DNA from: Chryseobacterium edaphi
Lineage (GTDB): Bacteria > Bacteroidota > Bacteroidia > Flavobacteriales > Weeksellaceae
DNA: 64,000 nt
Direction of reading: 5' to 3'
Assembly: GCF_025628985.1 (NCBI RefSeq)
Contig: NZ_JAOTEM010000003.1
Location: forward strand, 1 to 64,000
The notes beneath the pieces are model-generated. The model did not search any database. It was not told the DNA's origin and was given only the letters and a program-made list of their open reading frames with translations. Each line of letters begins with the position of its first letter. Position 1 is the stretch's first letter. Below, one piece after another: positions 16,187 to 24,551 of the stretch. Position numbers and translations under genes: made by a program.

Positions 16187-17249
16187 AGATAATATCGAAG
16201 AGCTTCTCTCCTATCTTCAGGAAAAGAGTGATCAAGAACTTTTGTTTGAGAGAGAAAATGTATTTAAAGCATATCAAAACAAAGAAGATCATCAGTCTTT
16301 AGCGATAAAAATCTTATCTGTATTTGGAGGATTAATGTCCGGATTAGCTTTTGTGGGATTTCTTTTCCTGACAGGACTTTTTGAATCAAATCAGGGCTTA
16401 GTGATTTTTGGAGGTCTGTGCATCGCCGGATCAATTTTATTGAATAAAGCGGTTCACAAAATCATTATTGATACCATGAGTGTCACTTTTTATCTCATTG
16501 GTTTTGTACTATTAGGAATTGGTCTCAGTGATTCTATTCATAACGAAAGTATCATCTGTTTTATTTTCATGCTTATTGCGCTATGTTCTTTATTAGTAGT
16601 TCAAAATTACATTATCTCGTTCGTGTCCATTCTTATGATCAACGGATGTACTGTTGCACTATTGACATTTAACGAATTGACTTCAATGATCTATATTTAT
16701 ATCGCGCTGATCGCAGTTTTGATTACATTCCTCTTCCTAAATGAAGCCAAAATACTTGCATTAAAAAATATCGTTTCAAAACTTTGCGAACCTCTTCGTT
16801 CAGCTTTAGTCTTTACATTTTTGGGAACTTTTATATTTGTAAATTATGAGAAATCTTCCTCTTTTTCTTACGCCTACTTTATTACTTCTTCGGTAGTGAT
16901 TATTTTGTCGATTCTTTACGTTGTATATCATCTTTTTAAAATTTTAAATATTAAAACGACACAGCATAAAACAATCACATTAATTGCCACAGCAGTTTTG
17001 CTTGCTCCGACGGCAAATTCTCCGGCAATTTCCGGTGCAATACTCATTATTTTAGTAAGTTTTATGGTTAATTACAAAACAGGATTTGGGTTGGGAATTA
17101 TTGCATTTGTCTACTTTATTTCGATGTTTTACTACAACCTGCAATTCACTTTGCTGACAAAATCAATTATTTTATTTTCATCAGGAATTCTTTTCCTGAC
17201 TCTTTATTTCTTCACCCGTAAAAAACTGATATCTCATGAAAAAATATAA
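16176..17249 (+). CDS. DUF4401 membrane protein
   Basis: A 357-aa protein with a short N-terminal cytosolic segment (NIEELLSYLQEKSDQELLF) and about ten membrane helices, matching the DUF4401 family that accompanies DUF2157. Function unknown. It overlaps both neighbours (11 bp upstream, 14 bp downstream), which strongly implies translational coupling and a joint function. Confidence 0.75.
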   Translation: MRNKDNIEELLSYLQEKSDQELLFERENVFKAYQNKEDHQSLAIKILSVFGGLMSGLAFVGFLFLTGLFESNQGLVIFGGLCIAGSILLNKAVHKIIIDTMSVTFYLIGFVLLGIGLSDSIHNESIICFIFMLIALCSLLVVQNYIISFVSILMINGCTVALLTFNELTSMIYIYIALIAVLITFLFLNEAKILALKNIVSKLCEPLRSALVFTFLGTFIFVNYEKSSSFSYAYFITSSVVIILSILYVVYHLFKILNIKTTQHKTITLIATAVLLAPTANSPAISGAILIILVSFMVNYKTGFGLGIIAFVYFISMFYYNLQFTLLTKSIILFSSGILFLTLYFFTRKKLISHEKI

Positions 17250-17724
17250 GTGGCTTATTATTTTGCTAAATCTTATCCTTCTTTTAGTTTACTTTAATTG
17301 GTCGGTTTTTAAAAAAGAAGAATTGTTAAAAGACGGAGAACTGGTTTTGCTAAAATTGGCACCTGTTGATCCACGTTCTCTCATGCAGGGAGATTACATG
17401 ACTTTACGATATGATATTTCTCAAAATATCGATGCTGAAAAAATTCCAAAGCGTGGTTATTGTATTGTGAAATTAGACAGTCAAGGCATCGCAAAAAAGG
17501 TAAGATTTCAACAAGACAAAACTCCTCTAAGATCTGGTGAACATTTGATACAATACAATGCTCCCGATAACTGGAATGTCAATATCGGTGCAGAATCCTA
17601 TTTTTTTGAAGAAGGACAGGCAGAAAAATATGCGAAAGCAGAATATGGCGGCATAAAAATCGACCAATACGGTAACAGTATTTTAATTGGGCTGTATAAT
17701 AAAAATTTAAAACTGATTAAATAA
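17236..17724 (+). CDS. GDYXXLXY-domain protein
   Basis: A 162-aa protein with one N-terminal membrane helix (about 5-21) and a periplasmic domain carrying the name-giving motif GDYMTLRYDIS after VDPRSLMQ. It ends in a strand-rich part with YAKAEYGGIKIDQYGNSILIGLY. The GDYXXLXY family is known almost only from this gene neighbourhood. Third gene of the DUF2157-DUF4401 operon. Confidence 0.8.
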   Translation: MKKYKWLIILLNLILLLVYFNWSVFKKEELLKDGELVLLKLAPVDPRSLMQGDYMTLRYDISQNIDAEKIPKRGYCIVKLDSQGIAKKVRFQQDKTPLRSGEHLIQYNAPDNWNVNIGAESYFFEEGQAEKYAKAEYGGIKIDQYGNSILIGLYNKNLKLIK

Positions 17725-17750
17725 TTTCACAACAAACTATTTTTATTGTT

Positions 17751-17813
17751 ATGAAAAAACTAAATCTGGAAACCGCACTTGCAAATCAAAGAAGTAAAAT
17801 TCAAATAGCATAA
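17751..17813 (+). other. 20-codon open frame in an intergenic gap
   Basis: ATG to TAA encodes MKKLNLETALANQRSKIQIA. The opening MKKLNLE resembles leader peptides of flavobacterial ribosomally made peptides, but there is no core peptide and no modification enzyme nearby. It may be a remnant, a leader peptide or chance. Confidence 0.15.
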
Positions 17814-17921
17814 CCTCTTCAAACAAATTAATCTCTTTCAAAATCAAACATTTAAAAATTATTTCCCATCATGTTGTAATATTTCACCAGTGACGGTTGT
17901 CTTATTAGTAAAATAAACTTC

Positions 17922-20297
17922 ATGAATAAAAAAGTCGTTCTTCTTTTTGCGATTGCCTCATCAGCATTTATGTCTGCACAAAGTATTGAAGGAACCATCA
18001 CCGATAAATCTCATCAACCCGCAATTGACACCGAAATTCTATTAACCAAAGAAAATTCTAAATTCTCAGCCATCACGGACGAAAAAGGAAAATTTAAAAT
18101 TCCATTGAAAGAAGATGGAAATTATATTTTACAAATTATCAAAGACGGCGTTACTACTAATACAGAAAATATTACGATAAAAGGAAGTCTCCTTAAAAAT
18201 GTTGAAATAAAAGAAGAAAAAGCACCTGCAGAACAGAAAATAGAAGGTGTTACAATGACTGCGAAGAAAAAACTTTTTGAAAGAAAAGTTGACCGCCTTG
18301 TTTTCAATGTAGAAAATTCTGTTGCCTCACAAGGAATTGATGCCGTGGAAGCTTTAGCAAAAACTCCGATGGTTCGCGCGACCGATGATGCGATTTCCAT
18401 TGCTGGAAAGAGCAATGTTGCCATTATGGTAAATGACAGATTGCTCAATCTTTCGGGTCAGGAAATGATCAATTATCTTAAAACTCTGCGTTCAGACGAT
18501 ATTGCCAAAATCGAGGTCATCACTACTCCACCAGCAAAATACGAAGCGGAAGGAAAAAGTGGATTGATTAATATTGTGTTGAAAAAAAATACAAGTCTCG
18601 GCTGGAACGGATCGCTCCAGACATCAGGAAGTTATTATTGGAACAGACCGGCAGTTTCTACAAGAAGCGGTGCAAGTTTTAATTATCAGGGTAAAAAACT
18701 TTCTATTACCACCAACTTGTCTTTGGGCGATAATTTTTGGGAACAGAAATCATACAATTATCTTACAGGAAAAGGAAATACAGATTATTGGAATACCGAC
18801 AGCAGAAGCTCAAACAATTACCGCTACAAAGGCGGAAATGTAAAAGGTGAATACAAGATCAACGATAAAAATTTGATTGGAGTCAATTACAATTATTCGT
18901 ACAGCAATCCGATCGAGCAGGCAAAAAATTATACTCAAAGACAAACCGACAATATCCAACAGAATTTCTATTCGGATTCAGATAACAGAAATATTAGAAA
19001 AGTTCACAATGCGACGGCTTTTTATGATGTTAAATTAGATACTTTGGGTAGCAAACTAAGTCTTTCCGCGAATGTAATGTTGAATAATGCCAATGCAAAA
19101 AACTTTTACAATACGGTTACAGATGTTACAAGCTCATCATTTGTCAATCCGATCAGTCAATATAAAATCTATTCAGGACAGGCAGATCTCGAAAAGAATT
19201 TTGCAAAAATAAAAACAGAGGCCGGTTTAAAATACACAAGCATTAAAAACAATTCCTACTTCAATTTTTTTGATATTGAAAACGGACAGAATATCAGAAA
19301 TACTGTTCGTAGCAACGACTTTTTCTATAATGAACAGAATTACGCTGCATACGCTTCAACAAATTTTAAAATCAATGAAAAATGGGATGCAAAAGCAGGT
19401 TTGCGATATGAGTACACGAATCTTGAAGGTATTTCCGTCAACGATAATATTACCACAAACATCAAATATGGTAAGTTCTTTCCTACCGCTTACTTGAGTT
19501 ACAAAGCAAATGACAACAACACATTTTCTGTAAATTACTCCAGAAGAATCAGCAGACCGTATTTTGGAAATTTAAATCCGTTTAAATATATTATTTCGGA
19601 ATTTGAATACAGCACAGGAAATCCTTATTTATTGCCATCTTTTTCAGACAATCTTGAGTTTGGATATGTCTTGAAAAATAATTTTAATATTACTGCTTAT
19701 TACAATTACAACAAAGATGATTCAGACAGGATTCAGGTTGTTGAAGGAAACCAGAAATACAGCATTGTAAAGAACTTTTATAATGAAGATCAGGCTGGAA
19801 TCAATATTTCATACAATTACAATAAATTGAAATGGCTGGAATCAAATATTTTCGTGAACGGTTTTTATGCCAAATCGAAATCTTACGATCCACAAGCAGT
19901 TGCAGCTGCAGCAGGATATGGAGCTAACTTTAATTTTGATAACAACTTTTTTTTAAACAAAGAAAAAACTGTCACCATCATGCTTGGATTATGGAGCAAT
20001 ATTCCCAACAGAAGCGGAAACACATACTTTAATGGTAATTTTTCAGCTTATTCAGGAGTGAAATTAAACCTGATGCAGAAAAATTTAATGATCAATCTTT
20101 ATGTGAATGATTTACTGAATACCAACCGCGAAAAGGGAACAGAATATTATCCAAACTATGATGTTGAATATTATGGAAAAGGAATTACGAGAAATGTCTA
20201 TCTTTCTGTCACTTACAAATTTGGAAACAACAACGTAAAAGGAGCAACCAAACAGGTGAAGTTTGAAGAATCAAGCAGAGCCGGTGGCGGAAGTTAG
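17922..20297 (+). CDS. Outer-membrane beta-barrel protein of the TonB-receptor type
   Basis: A 791-aa protein with a signal peptide (ending FMSAQ), a carboxypeptidase-regulatory-like domain (about 20-95: IEGTITDKSHQPAIDTEILL), a plug-like region (VDRLVFNVENSVASQGIDAVEALAKTP split across the plug, then PPAKYEAEGKSGLINIVLKK) and a long barrel typical of the OMP_b-brl_3 group. It may act in transport or secretion; the substrate cannot be read. Monocistronic with a strong terminator. A glycine-rich tail (RAGGGS) follows the last strand, so the protein does not end on an aromatic residue. Confidence 0.8.
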   Translation: MNKKVVLLFAIASSAFMSAQSIEGTITDKSHQPAIDTEILLTKENSKFSAITDEKGKFKIPLKEDGNYILQIIKDGVTTNTENITIKGSLLKNVEIKEEKAPAEQKIEGVTMTAKKKLFERKVDRLVFNVENSVASQGIDAVEALAKTPMVRATDDAISIAGKSNVAIMVNDRLLNLSGQEMINYLKTLRSDDIAKIEVITTPPAKYEAEGKSGLINIVLKKNTSLGWNGSLQTSGSYYWNRPAVSTRSGASFNYQGKKLSITTNLSLGDNFWEQKSYNYLTGKGNTDYWNTDSRSSNNYRYKGGNVKGEYKINDKNLIGVNYNYSYSNPIEQAKNYTQRQTDNIQQNFYSDSDNRNIRKVHNATAFYDVKLDTLGSKLSLSANVMLNNANAKNFYNTVTDVTSSSFVNPISQYKIYSGQADLEKNFAKIKTEAGLKYTSIKNNSYFNFFDIENGQNIRNTVRSNDFFYNEQNYAAYASTNFKINEKWDAKAGLRYEYTNLEGISVNDNITTNIKYGKFFPTAYLSYKANDNNTFSVNYSRRISRPYFGNLNPFKYIISEFEYSTGNPYLLPSFSDNLEFGYVLKNNFNITAYYNYNKDDSDRIQVVEGNQKYSIVKNFYNEDQAGINISYNYNKLKWLESNIFVNGFYAKSKSYDPQAVAAAAGYGANFNFDNNFFLNKEKTVTIMLGLWSNIPNRSGNTYFNGNFSAYSGVKLNLMQKNLMINLYVNDLLNTNREKGTEYYPNYDVEYYGKGITRNVYLSVTYKFGNNNVKGATKQVKFEESSRAGGGS

Positions 20298-20306
20298 CAT
20301 AAAAAA

Positions 20307-20337
20307 AAAGCTGTTTCGAAATTCTGAAACAGCTTTT
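20307..20337. terminator. Bidirectional terminator
   Basis: Stem AAAGCTGTTTC / GAAACAGCTTT flanked by A- and T-runs, placed between the barrel gene (plus) and terD (minus), which converge. Confidence 0.75.
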
Positions 20338-20341
20338 ACTT

Positions 20342-20917
20342 TTATTTAATAATCTCTCCTTTATAATATTTCTCTAAAAAGAAACCCAAGTCAGCACGAT
20401 AGCCGATTCCTGAAGCTTCAAATTTCCAGTTGCCGTTCTTTTTATACAATCTCCCGAATTCAATTCCTGTTTCGATGGAAAAATCTTCATCAAGCTCATA
20501 TTTAGCAATCTCTTGATTATTATTCTGATCAACAATTCTGATGTACGAATTTCTTACCTGTCCAAAATTCTGTCTTCTTCTCTCAAAATCTTCAATCGTA
20601 ACCACAAAAAGAATTTCTTCCACTCTCTGATCAACTTTTTCAAGATCAATCATGATTGCTTCATCATCATCGCCGTCACTATTTTTTCCGCTAGGATCGT
20701 CGCCGGTGTGAACTAAAGCTCCATCAGGAGAACTCAGATTGTTATAAAAGACAAAATAATCTTCACTTACCAACTTTCTCTGATGGTCAATCATAATTGC
20801 AGAAGCATCCAGATCAAAATCATAACCTGTTCCTTCATTGGGATCCCAACCAAGACCAATCATCATTTTTGTAAGCCCGATATCAATTCTCTGTCCTTTC
20901 TGTAAGTTAATCGCCAT
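20342..20917 (-). CDS. terD: TerD family stress protein
   Basis: A 191-aa cytoplasmic protein of the TerD family, known from tellurite resistance and general stress loci and binding calcium in the two-site Asp-rich scaffold. Visible hallmarks are MAINLQKGQRIDIG, GWDPNEGTGYDFDLDASAIM, GDDPSGKNSDGDDDEAIMIDL and the C-terminal YRADLGFFLEKY. The frame extends upstream, but ATG 20917 restores the usual 192-residue family length. It stands alone, without the other ter genes, so resistance to tellurite should not be assumed. Confidence 0.85.
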   Translation of the reverse strand: MAINLQKGQRIDIGLTKMMIGLGWDPNEGTGYDFDLDASAIMIDHQRKLVSEDYFVFYNNLSSPDGALVHTGDDPSGKNSDGDDDEAIMIDLEKVDQRVEEILFVVTIEDFERRRQNFGQVRNSYIRIVDQNNNQEIAKYELDEDFSIETGIEFGRLYKKNGNWKFEASGIGYRADLGFFLEKYYKGEIIK

Positions 20918-20988
20918 AGTTCTGTATTGTATGCCTAAGATAGTTTTGATTTGGCAATTTTCCAAATAATCAGATTAAAAAATCATTA

Positions 20989-21015
20989 AAAAGCCCGATC
21001 AAAAAGATCAGGCTA
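20989..21015 (-). terminator. Terminator of the panD-flippase operon
   Basis: Stem AGCCTGATC / GATCGGGCT (one G-T pair) followed by TTTTTAAT on the minus strand, 25 bp past the stop at 21041. Confidence 0.7.
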
Positions 21016-21040
21016 TATATTTTGATTAAGATTTTAAAAA

Positions 21041-22072
21041 TTAAACAGATTTTAGATCTGTCTCAGCAGCAAGTTTATTTCTTGCTTTCGCCAACATTGG
21101 AATTGATAATAAACCTGTCGTCAGCATAATCACGATTTGCAAAGGAAGTGAGATAAATGAATACGTCAATCCCATTTCACCCCCAAATTCCGCGCTTTTC
21201 CCCACTGAGATAAACAATGCCATAAATCCATATTTCATCGCCAGATTAAAGGCTCCGATACCGCCACTTGCAGGAACTATCATTCCTAAAGTACCCACTA
21301 CGATAATGAAAAATCCGTCAGCAATGGTAAAATCTGAAGTTTCTGGTAATGCAAAACAAACCAGATAAGCAGCCATGTAATAGCAAATCCAGATTCCTAA
21401 AGTGTAAAGGATGAATTTTACTTTTTGTTTTAGTTTAAATATTGATGTCAAACCTAGAAGAATTCCATCAATAAAACCTATGATTTTTCCTAAAATAGGA
21501 ACTGTGGAAAGTTTCTTTTTGAAAACAAAAAACAATATTGCACAAATAACTAAAATAGAAATTACTAGAATGACTTTATTGGGATTGATTTTAATATCTG
21601 AATTTTCGTAGAAAGATAAAATCGCATCGTATTTGAAAATTAATGTCAATCCCAAAAATCCCATCATACAAACCAGATCGACCACTCTTTCCAGAATAAT
21701 AGTACCAAAAGATTTGTCTACAGGAACTTTTTCTACGCTATATAAAGCCGTCGCACGAGCAACTTCTCCACTTCTTGGTATCGTTAAATTCATTAAATAT
21801 CCAAAAGAGATCGTCCAAAATGCATTGGACGTTGAAATACTGTGTCCCATCGGCTCAAGCAATAAATTCCAGCGAACCGCTCTGAACCAATAAGCTAAAA
21901 CACCAAATACAGCAGCGAATGCTACCCAAAGATAATTTGCTTTCGACAAAGATTTCTGAATCTTCGGAAAATCAAAACCTCTCAACGCTAACCATAGAAA
22001 AAAGCCTGCAAAAGCAAGTGAAATTACAATGGTAAGAATTGATTTTAAAGGATTATTAGATTTTTTTTCCAT
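21041..22072 (-). CDS. YbhN/UPF0104-family membrane protein (flippase-like)
   Basis: A 343-aa integral membrane protein with about eight helices, matching the lysylphosphatidylglycerol synthase transmembrane (UPF0104, YbhN) family: RAVRWNLLLEPMG, then ISFGYLMNLTIPRSGEVARATAL and the late VPASGGIGAFNLAMKYG. Family members move or modify lipids; there is no catalytic MprF domain, so lysine transfer is not expected. It starts 3 bp after panD, a coupling that suggests a two-gene operon, although a shared function is not obvious. Confidence 0.8.
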   Translation of the reverse strand: MEKKSNNPLKSILTIVISLAFAGFFLWLALRGFDFPKIQKSLSKANYLWVAFAAVFGVLAYWFRAVRWNLLLEPMGHSISTSNAFWTISFGYLMNLTIPRSGEVARATALYSVEKVPVDKSFGTIILERVVDLVCMMGFLGLTLIFKYDAILSFYENSDIKINPNKVILVISILVICAILFFVFKKKLSTVPILGKIIGFIDGILLGLTSIFKLKQKVKFILYTLGIWICYYMAAYLVCFALPETSDFTIADGFFIIVVGTLGMIVPASGGIGAFNLAMKYGFMALFISVGKSAEFGGEMGLTYSFISLPLQIVIMLTTGLLSIPMLAKARNKLAAETDLKSV

Positions 22073-22075
22073 GAA

Positions 22076-22426
22076 TTAGGTAAGAAGGTTGGTTTTCTCG
22101 TCCGGGAAAACAATTTTCGGCTGAAAATCCTTAGCTTCTTCAGGAGTCATTTGTGCGTAAGCAATGATGATGATGATGTCATCTCTCTGTACTTTTCTTG
22201 CAGCAGGACCATTCAGGCATACTTCTCCGGATTTTCTTTTTCCTTTGATCACATAGGTATCAAAGCGTTCTCCGTTATTGACGTTGACGATATAAACTCT
22301 TTCTCCTACAACCAAACCGGCTGCTTCGATGAGTTCTTCGTCAATCGTTATACTTCCTATATAATTAAGGTCAGAAGCGGTCACTCTTACCCTGTGAATC
22401 TTAGATTTAAATACTTCTATTAACAT
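22076..22426 (-). CDS. panD: Aspartate 1-decarboxylase (pyruvoyl-dependent)
   Basis: Makes beta-alanine from aspartate for pantothenate and coenzyme A. The 116-aa proenzyme cleaves itself between Gly24 and Ser25 (YIGSITID) to form the pyruvoyl cofactor; Lys9, Tyr22 and the later LNGPAARK segment match the family. Co-transcribed with the flippase-like gene 3 bp downstream. Its ATG is only 4 nt after a TAAATTTG box. The C-terminus ends with [16 protein letters not shown], a short tail usual for the enzyme. Confidence 0.95.
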   Translation of the reverse strand: MLIEVFKSKIHRVRVTASDLNYIGSITIDEELIEAAGLVVGERVYIVNVNNGERFDTYVIKGKRKSGEVCLNGPAARKVQRDDIIIIIAYAQMTPEEAKDFQPKIVFPDEKTNLLT

Positions 22427-22430
22427 AATG

Positions 22431-22438
22431 CAAATTTA
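22431..22438 (-). promoter_or_regulatory. -7 box 4 nt before the panD ATG
   Basis: TAAATTTG on the minus strand, then catt, then ATG (22426). The predicted start of transcription is at the start codon. No good -33 box. Confidence 0.45.
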
Positions 22439-22759
22439 TTAATAATATTTAATAAAATGATGGTAAAGTAAATTTTAGAACTACCACAAAAACAGGCATT
22501 TAATTCACAACAAAATAATGTATTTTGTTTTCGATTACATATTTTACAACAAAATCAATAAAATAGTCAAAAGTCAGCATGAAATTTAGGATTTAATAAA
22601 TGTAAAAATTAATATTCAATTTTTCGGAAAGTCAATAAACATAAGCAGTTGGCATGATTTTAGTATCTCGAAACGTAGATTTTTCGTAAAATTTGAAATT
22701 ATGATATTTTGATTGTTTTTGAGCTAAAACAAAAAATAATCACAAGTTTTTAGAAAAAA

Positions 22760-22790
22760 TTTGCACAATTTGAAAATTGTGTTATATTTG
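22760..22790 (+). promoter_or_regulatory. Consensus promoter of the HU gene
   Basis: TTTG (22760-22763), spacer of 19 nt, TATATTTG (22783-22790). It matches both boxes and the preferred spacing of Bacteroidota vegetative promoters, fitting an abundant protein. The leader is about 30 nt. Confidence 0.75.
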
Positions 22791-22824
22791 CTACAATTAC
22801 TAACTAACTTTTAATATAAAAATT

Positions 22825-23115
22825 ATGAACAAGTCTGAATTAATCGACGCAATTGCGAAAGATGCAGGAATTACTAAAGTTGCGGCAAAAGCTGCCTTAG
22901 AATCATTTATTTCTAACGTTTCTACAACGCTAAAAGAAAAAGACGGAAAAGTATCTCTAGTAGGGTTCGGTACTTTCTCAGTATCTGAAAGAGCAGCAAG
23001 ACAAGGGATCAACCCTGCAACCAAAAAGCCGATCAAGATCGCTGCTAAAAAAGTAGCTAAATTCAAAGCTGGTGCTGATTTGGCAACTGCTGTTTCAGGT
23101 GTTAAAAAGAAATAA
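22825..23115 (+). CDS. HU family DNA-binding protein
   Basis: A 96-aa nucleoid protein that bends and compacts DNA as a dimer. MNKSELIDAIAKDAGITK begins the dimerisation helices, VSLVGFGTFSVSERAARQGINPATKKP is the beta-arm with the conserved Asn-Pro tip, and the lysine-rich end is usual. It has its own consensus promoter and terminator. Confidence 0.95.
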   Translation: MNKSELIDAIAKDAGITKVAAKAALESFISNVSTTLKEKDGKVSLVGFGTFSVSERAARQGINPATKKPIKIAAKKVAKFKAGADLATAVSGVKKK

Positions 23116-23137
23116 TTGACCTGATTATAAAAATGCA

Positions 23138-23166
23138 AACCTCATCATTCGATGAGGTTTTTTTTG
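23138..23166 (+). terminator. Intrinsic terminator of the HU gene
   Basis: AAACCTCAT / ATGAGGTTT followed by TTTTTTT on the plus strand. Confidence 0.8.
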
Positions 23167-23230
23167 ACAAATATTTAGCTACCGTCTTTTTACTTTGTAA
23201 AAATCTACCTCTCCAAAGAAAAGGAATTTC

Positions 23231-23872
23231 TTACGGCGCCAATCTGGAAATTTCCCAGTCTAGATCTTTCAGTGAATAGATAATTCTGTCATGCAATCGG
23301 TTTGGTCTTCCCTGCCAAAACTCTATTTCGTAAGGTTTTGCAATATAACCACCCCAATTTTCCGGTCTTGGAACTTCAGAATTTTGGAATTTAGCTTCCA
23401 ATTCATTTAATTTTATTTCTAAAAATTCTCTGTTGGGAATCACTTCACTTTGCGGAGAAACTGCTGCTCCCAACTGACTTCCTTTCGGTCTGGAATGAAA
23501 ATATCCATCACTCAGATTTTCAGCAATTTTTTCTAAATCAGCTTTAATAATTATTTGTCTTTCTAAACACGGCCAGAAAAAATGAAGACAGGCTTTATGT
23601 GTTTTTTCGATTGACTTTCCTTTTCTGCTGTCGTAATTGGTGTAAAAAATGAAACCTTCGTAAGTATATTCTTTCAGCAAAACCATTCTCGTTCTCGGAC
23701 AGCCATCGTCTTCGACAGTAGAAATTGCCATTGCATTCGCCTCAGAAACTGTCGGATTTGATGATGCATCCAAAAACCAATCTCTGAACTGCTCGATCGG
23801 ATTCTCTTTAATCTCACTTTCAATAAGTTGAGATTTTTCGTAGATTTTTCTCTTGTCATGAAGGTTTTCCAT
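23231..23872 (-). CDS. pdxH: Pyridoxamine 5'-phosphate oxidase
   Basis: FMN-dependent oxidation of pyridoxamine or pyridoxine 5'-phosphate to pyridoxal 5'-phosphate. The 213-aa chain shows RMVLLKEYTYEGFIFYTNYDSRKGK (FMN site), HFFWPCLERQIII, SRPKGSQLGAAVSPQSEVI and the C-terminal FWQGRPNRLHDRI with the substrate arginine region. Divergent from yqgE with only 24 bp between the start codons; its -7 box TACCTTTG (23918-23911) lies inside the yqgE coding sequence. Confidence 0.93.
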   Translation of the reverse strand: MENLHDKRKIYEKSQLIESEIKENPIEQFRDWFLDASSNPTVSEANAMAISTVEDDGCPRTRMVLLKEYTYEGFIFYTNYDSRKGKSIEKTHKACLHFFWPCLERQIIIKADLEKIAENLSDGYFHSRPKGSQLGAAVSPQSEVIPNREFLEIKLNELEAKFQNSEVPRPENWGGYIAKPYEIEFWQGRPNRLHDRIIYSLKDLDWEISRLAP

Positions 23873-23885
23873 AAATAATTTTTAT

Positions 23886-23918
23886 TAAATTTGAGTATGA
23901 ATTACTCATACAAAGGTA
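23886..23918. promoter_or_regulatory. Overlapping divergent -7 boxes of yqgE and pdxH
   Basis: Plus strand TAAATTTG at 23886-23893 ends 3 nt before the yqgE ATG (23897). Minus strand TACCTTTG at 23918-23911 lies in the yqgE reading frame and would drive pdxH with a leader of about 35 nt. The two transcripts would overlap at their 5' ends. Confidence 0.45.
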
Positions 23919-24445
23919 AAATATTAATTTCCACGCCCGATATTTCCGGAGATATTTTTTCCAGGTCAGTAGTCCTTATTATCGAACATGATGAGAATGG
24001 TGCTTTTGGTCTTATATTGAATAAGAAAAATTCAAAAATGAGTAGTAGATTCAAAAATTTCTTTGACTTTAAAATAGAGGTTTACGACGGCGGACCTGTA
24101 GAAAACGAAAAAGTATTTTTTATTATTAAAGGAAAAAAAGTTTCAGAAACTTACACAGAAATCAATCCTGAATTTTACGTAACAGAAGATATTGAAACAG
24201 TAATTAATTCTGTTCTCAGTAAAGAACTAAGCATTGATGATGTAAAAATATTTTCAGGCTATTCCGGATGGGGAGCATTGCAGCTTGATAGTGAGATCAA
24301 CCGTAAAATGTGGACTGTTGTAGATGTTTATAATCTTGATTACACTCTTCCGAATGATCAGAATTTATGGAAATCAATAATGCAAAACCTTGGTGGTGAG
24401 TTTCTTTTGTGGGCAAATGCTCCGGAAGACATTTCTTTAAATTAA
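23897..24445 (+). CDS. yqgE: YqgE/AlgH family protein
   Basis: A 182-aa protein of the YqgE/AlgH family. It shows GKILISTPDISGDIFSRSVVLI, HDENGAFGLILNKK, VYDGGPVENEKVFFI and the late FSGYSGWGALQLDSEI, all family signatures. The biochemical role is unknown (AlgH was named from alginate regulation in Pseudomonas). I chose the ATG at 23897; a TTG two codons upstream overlaps the -7 box. Confidence 0.9.
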   Translation: MNYSYKGKILISTPDISGDIFSRSVVLIIEHDENGAFGLILNKKNSKMSSRFKNFFDFKIEVYDGGPVENEKVFFIIKGKKVSETYTEINPEFYVTEDIETVINSVLSKELSIDDVKIFSGYSGWGALQLDSEINRKMWTVVDVYNLDYTLPNDQNLWKSIMQNLGGEFLLWANAPEDISLN

Positions 24446-24551
24446 TCATTACTTCACAAAGAAGCGATTTACATTTAACAAACTTTAAGTATTCGTTACA
24501 TAATTTTTAACATACTTTTCACGTTCTTTGAAAAACTAAAAAACCAAAGTT

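Larger units (their letters stand above)
22427..22824. other. Divergent intergenic region panD / HU
   Basis: A 398-bp AT-rich gap. Apart from the panD -7 box at the left end and the full HU promoter at the right end I see no gene, hairpin or repeat. Confidence 0.6.
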
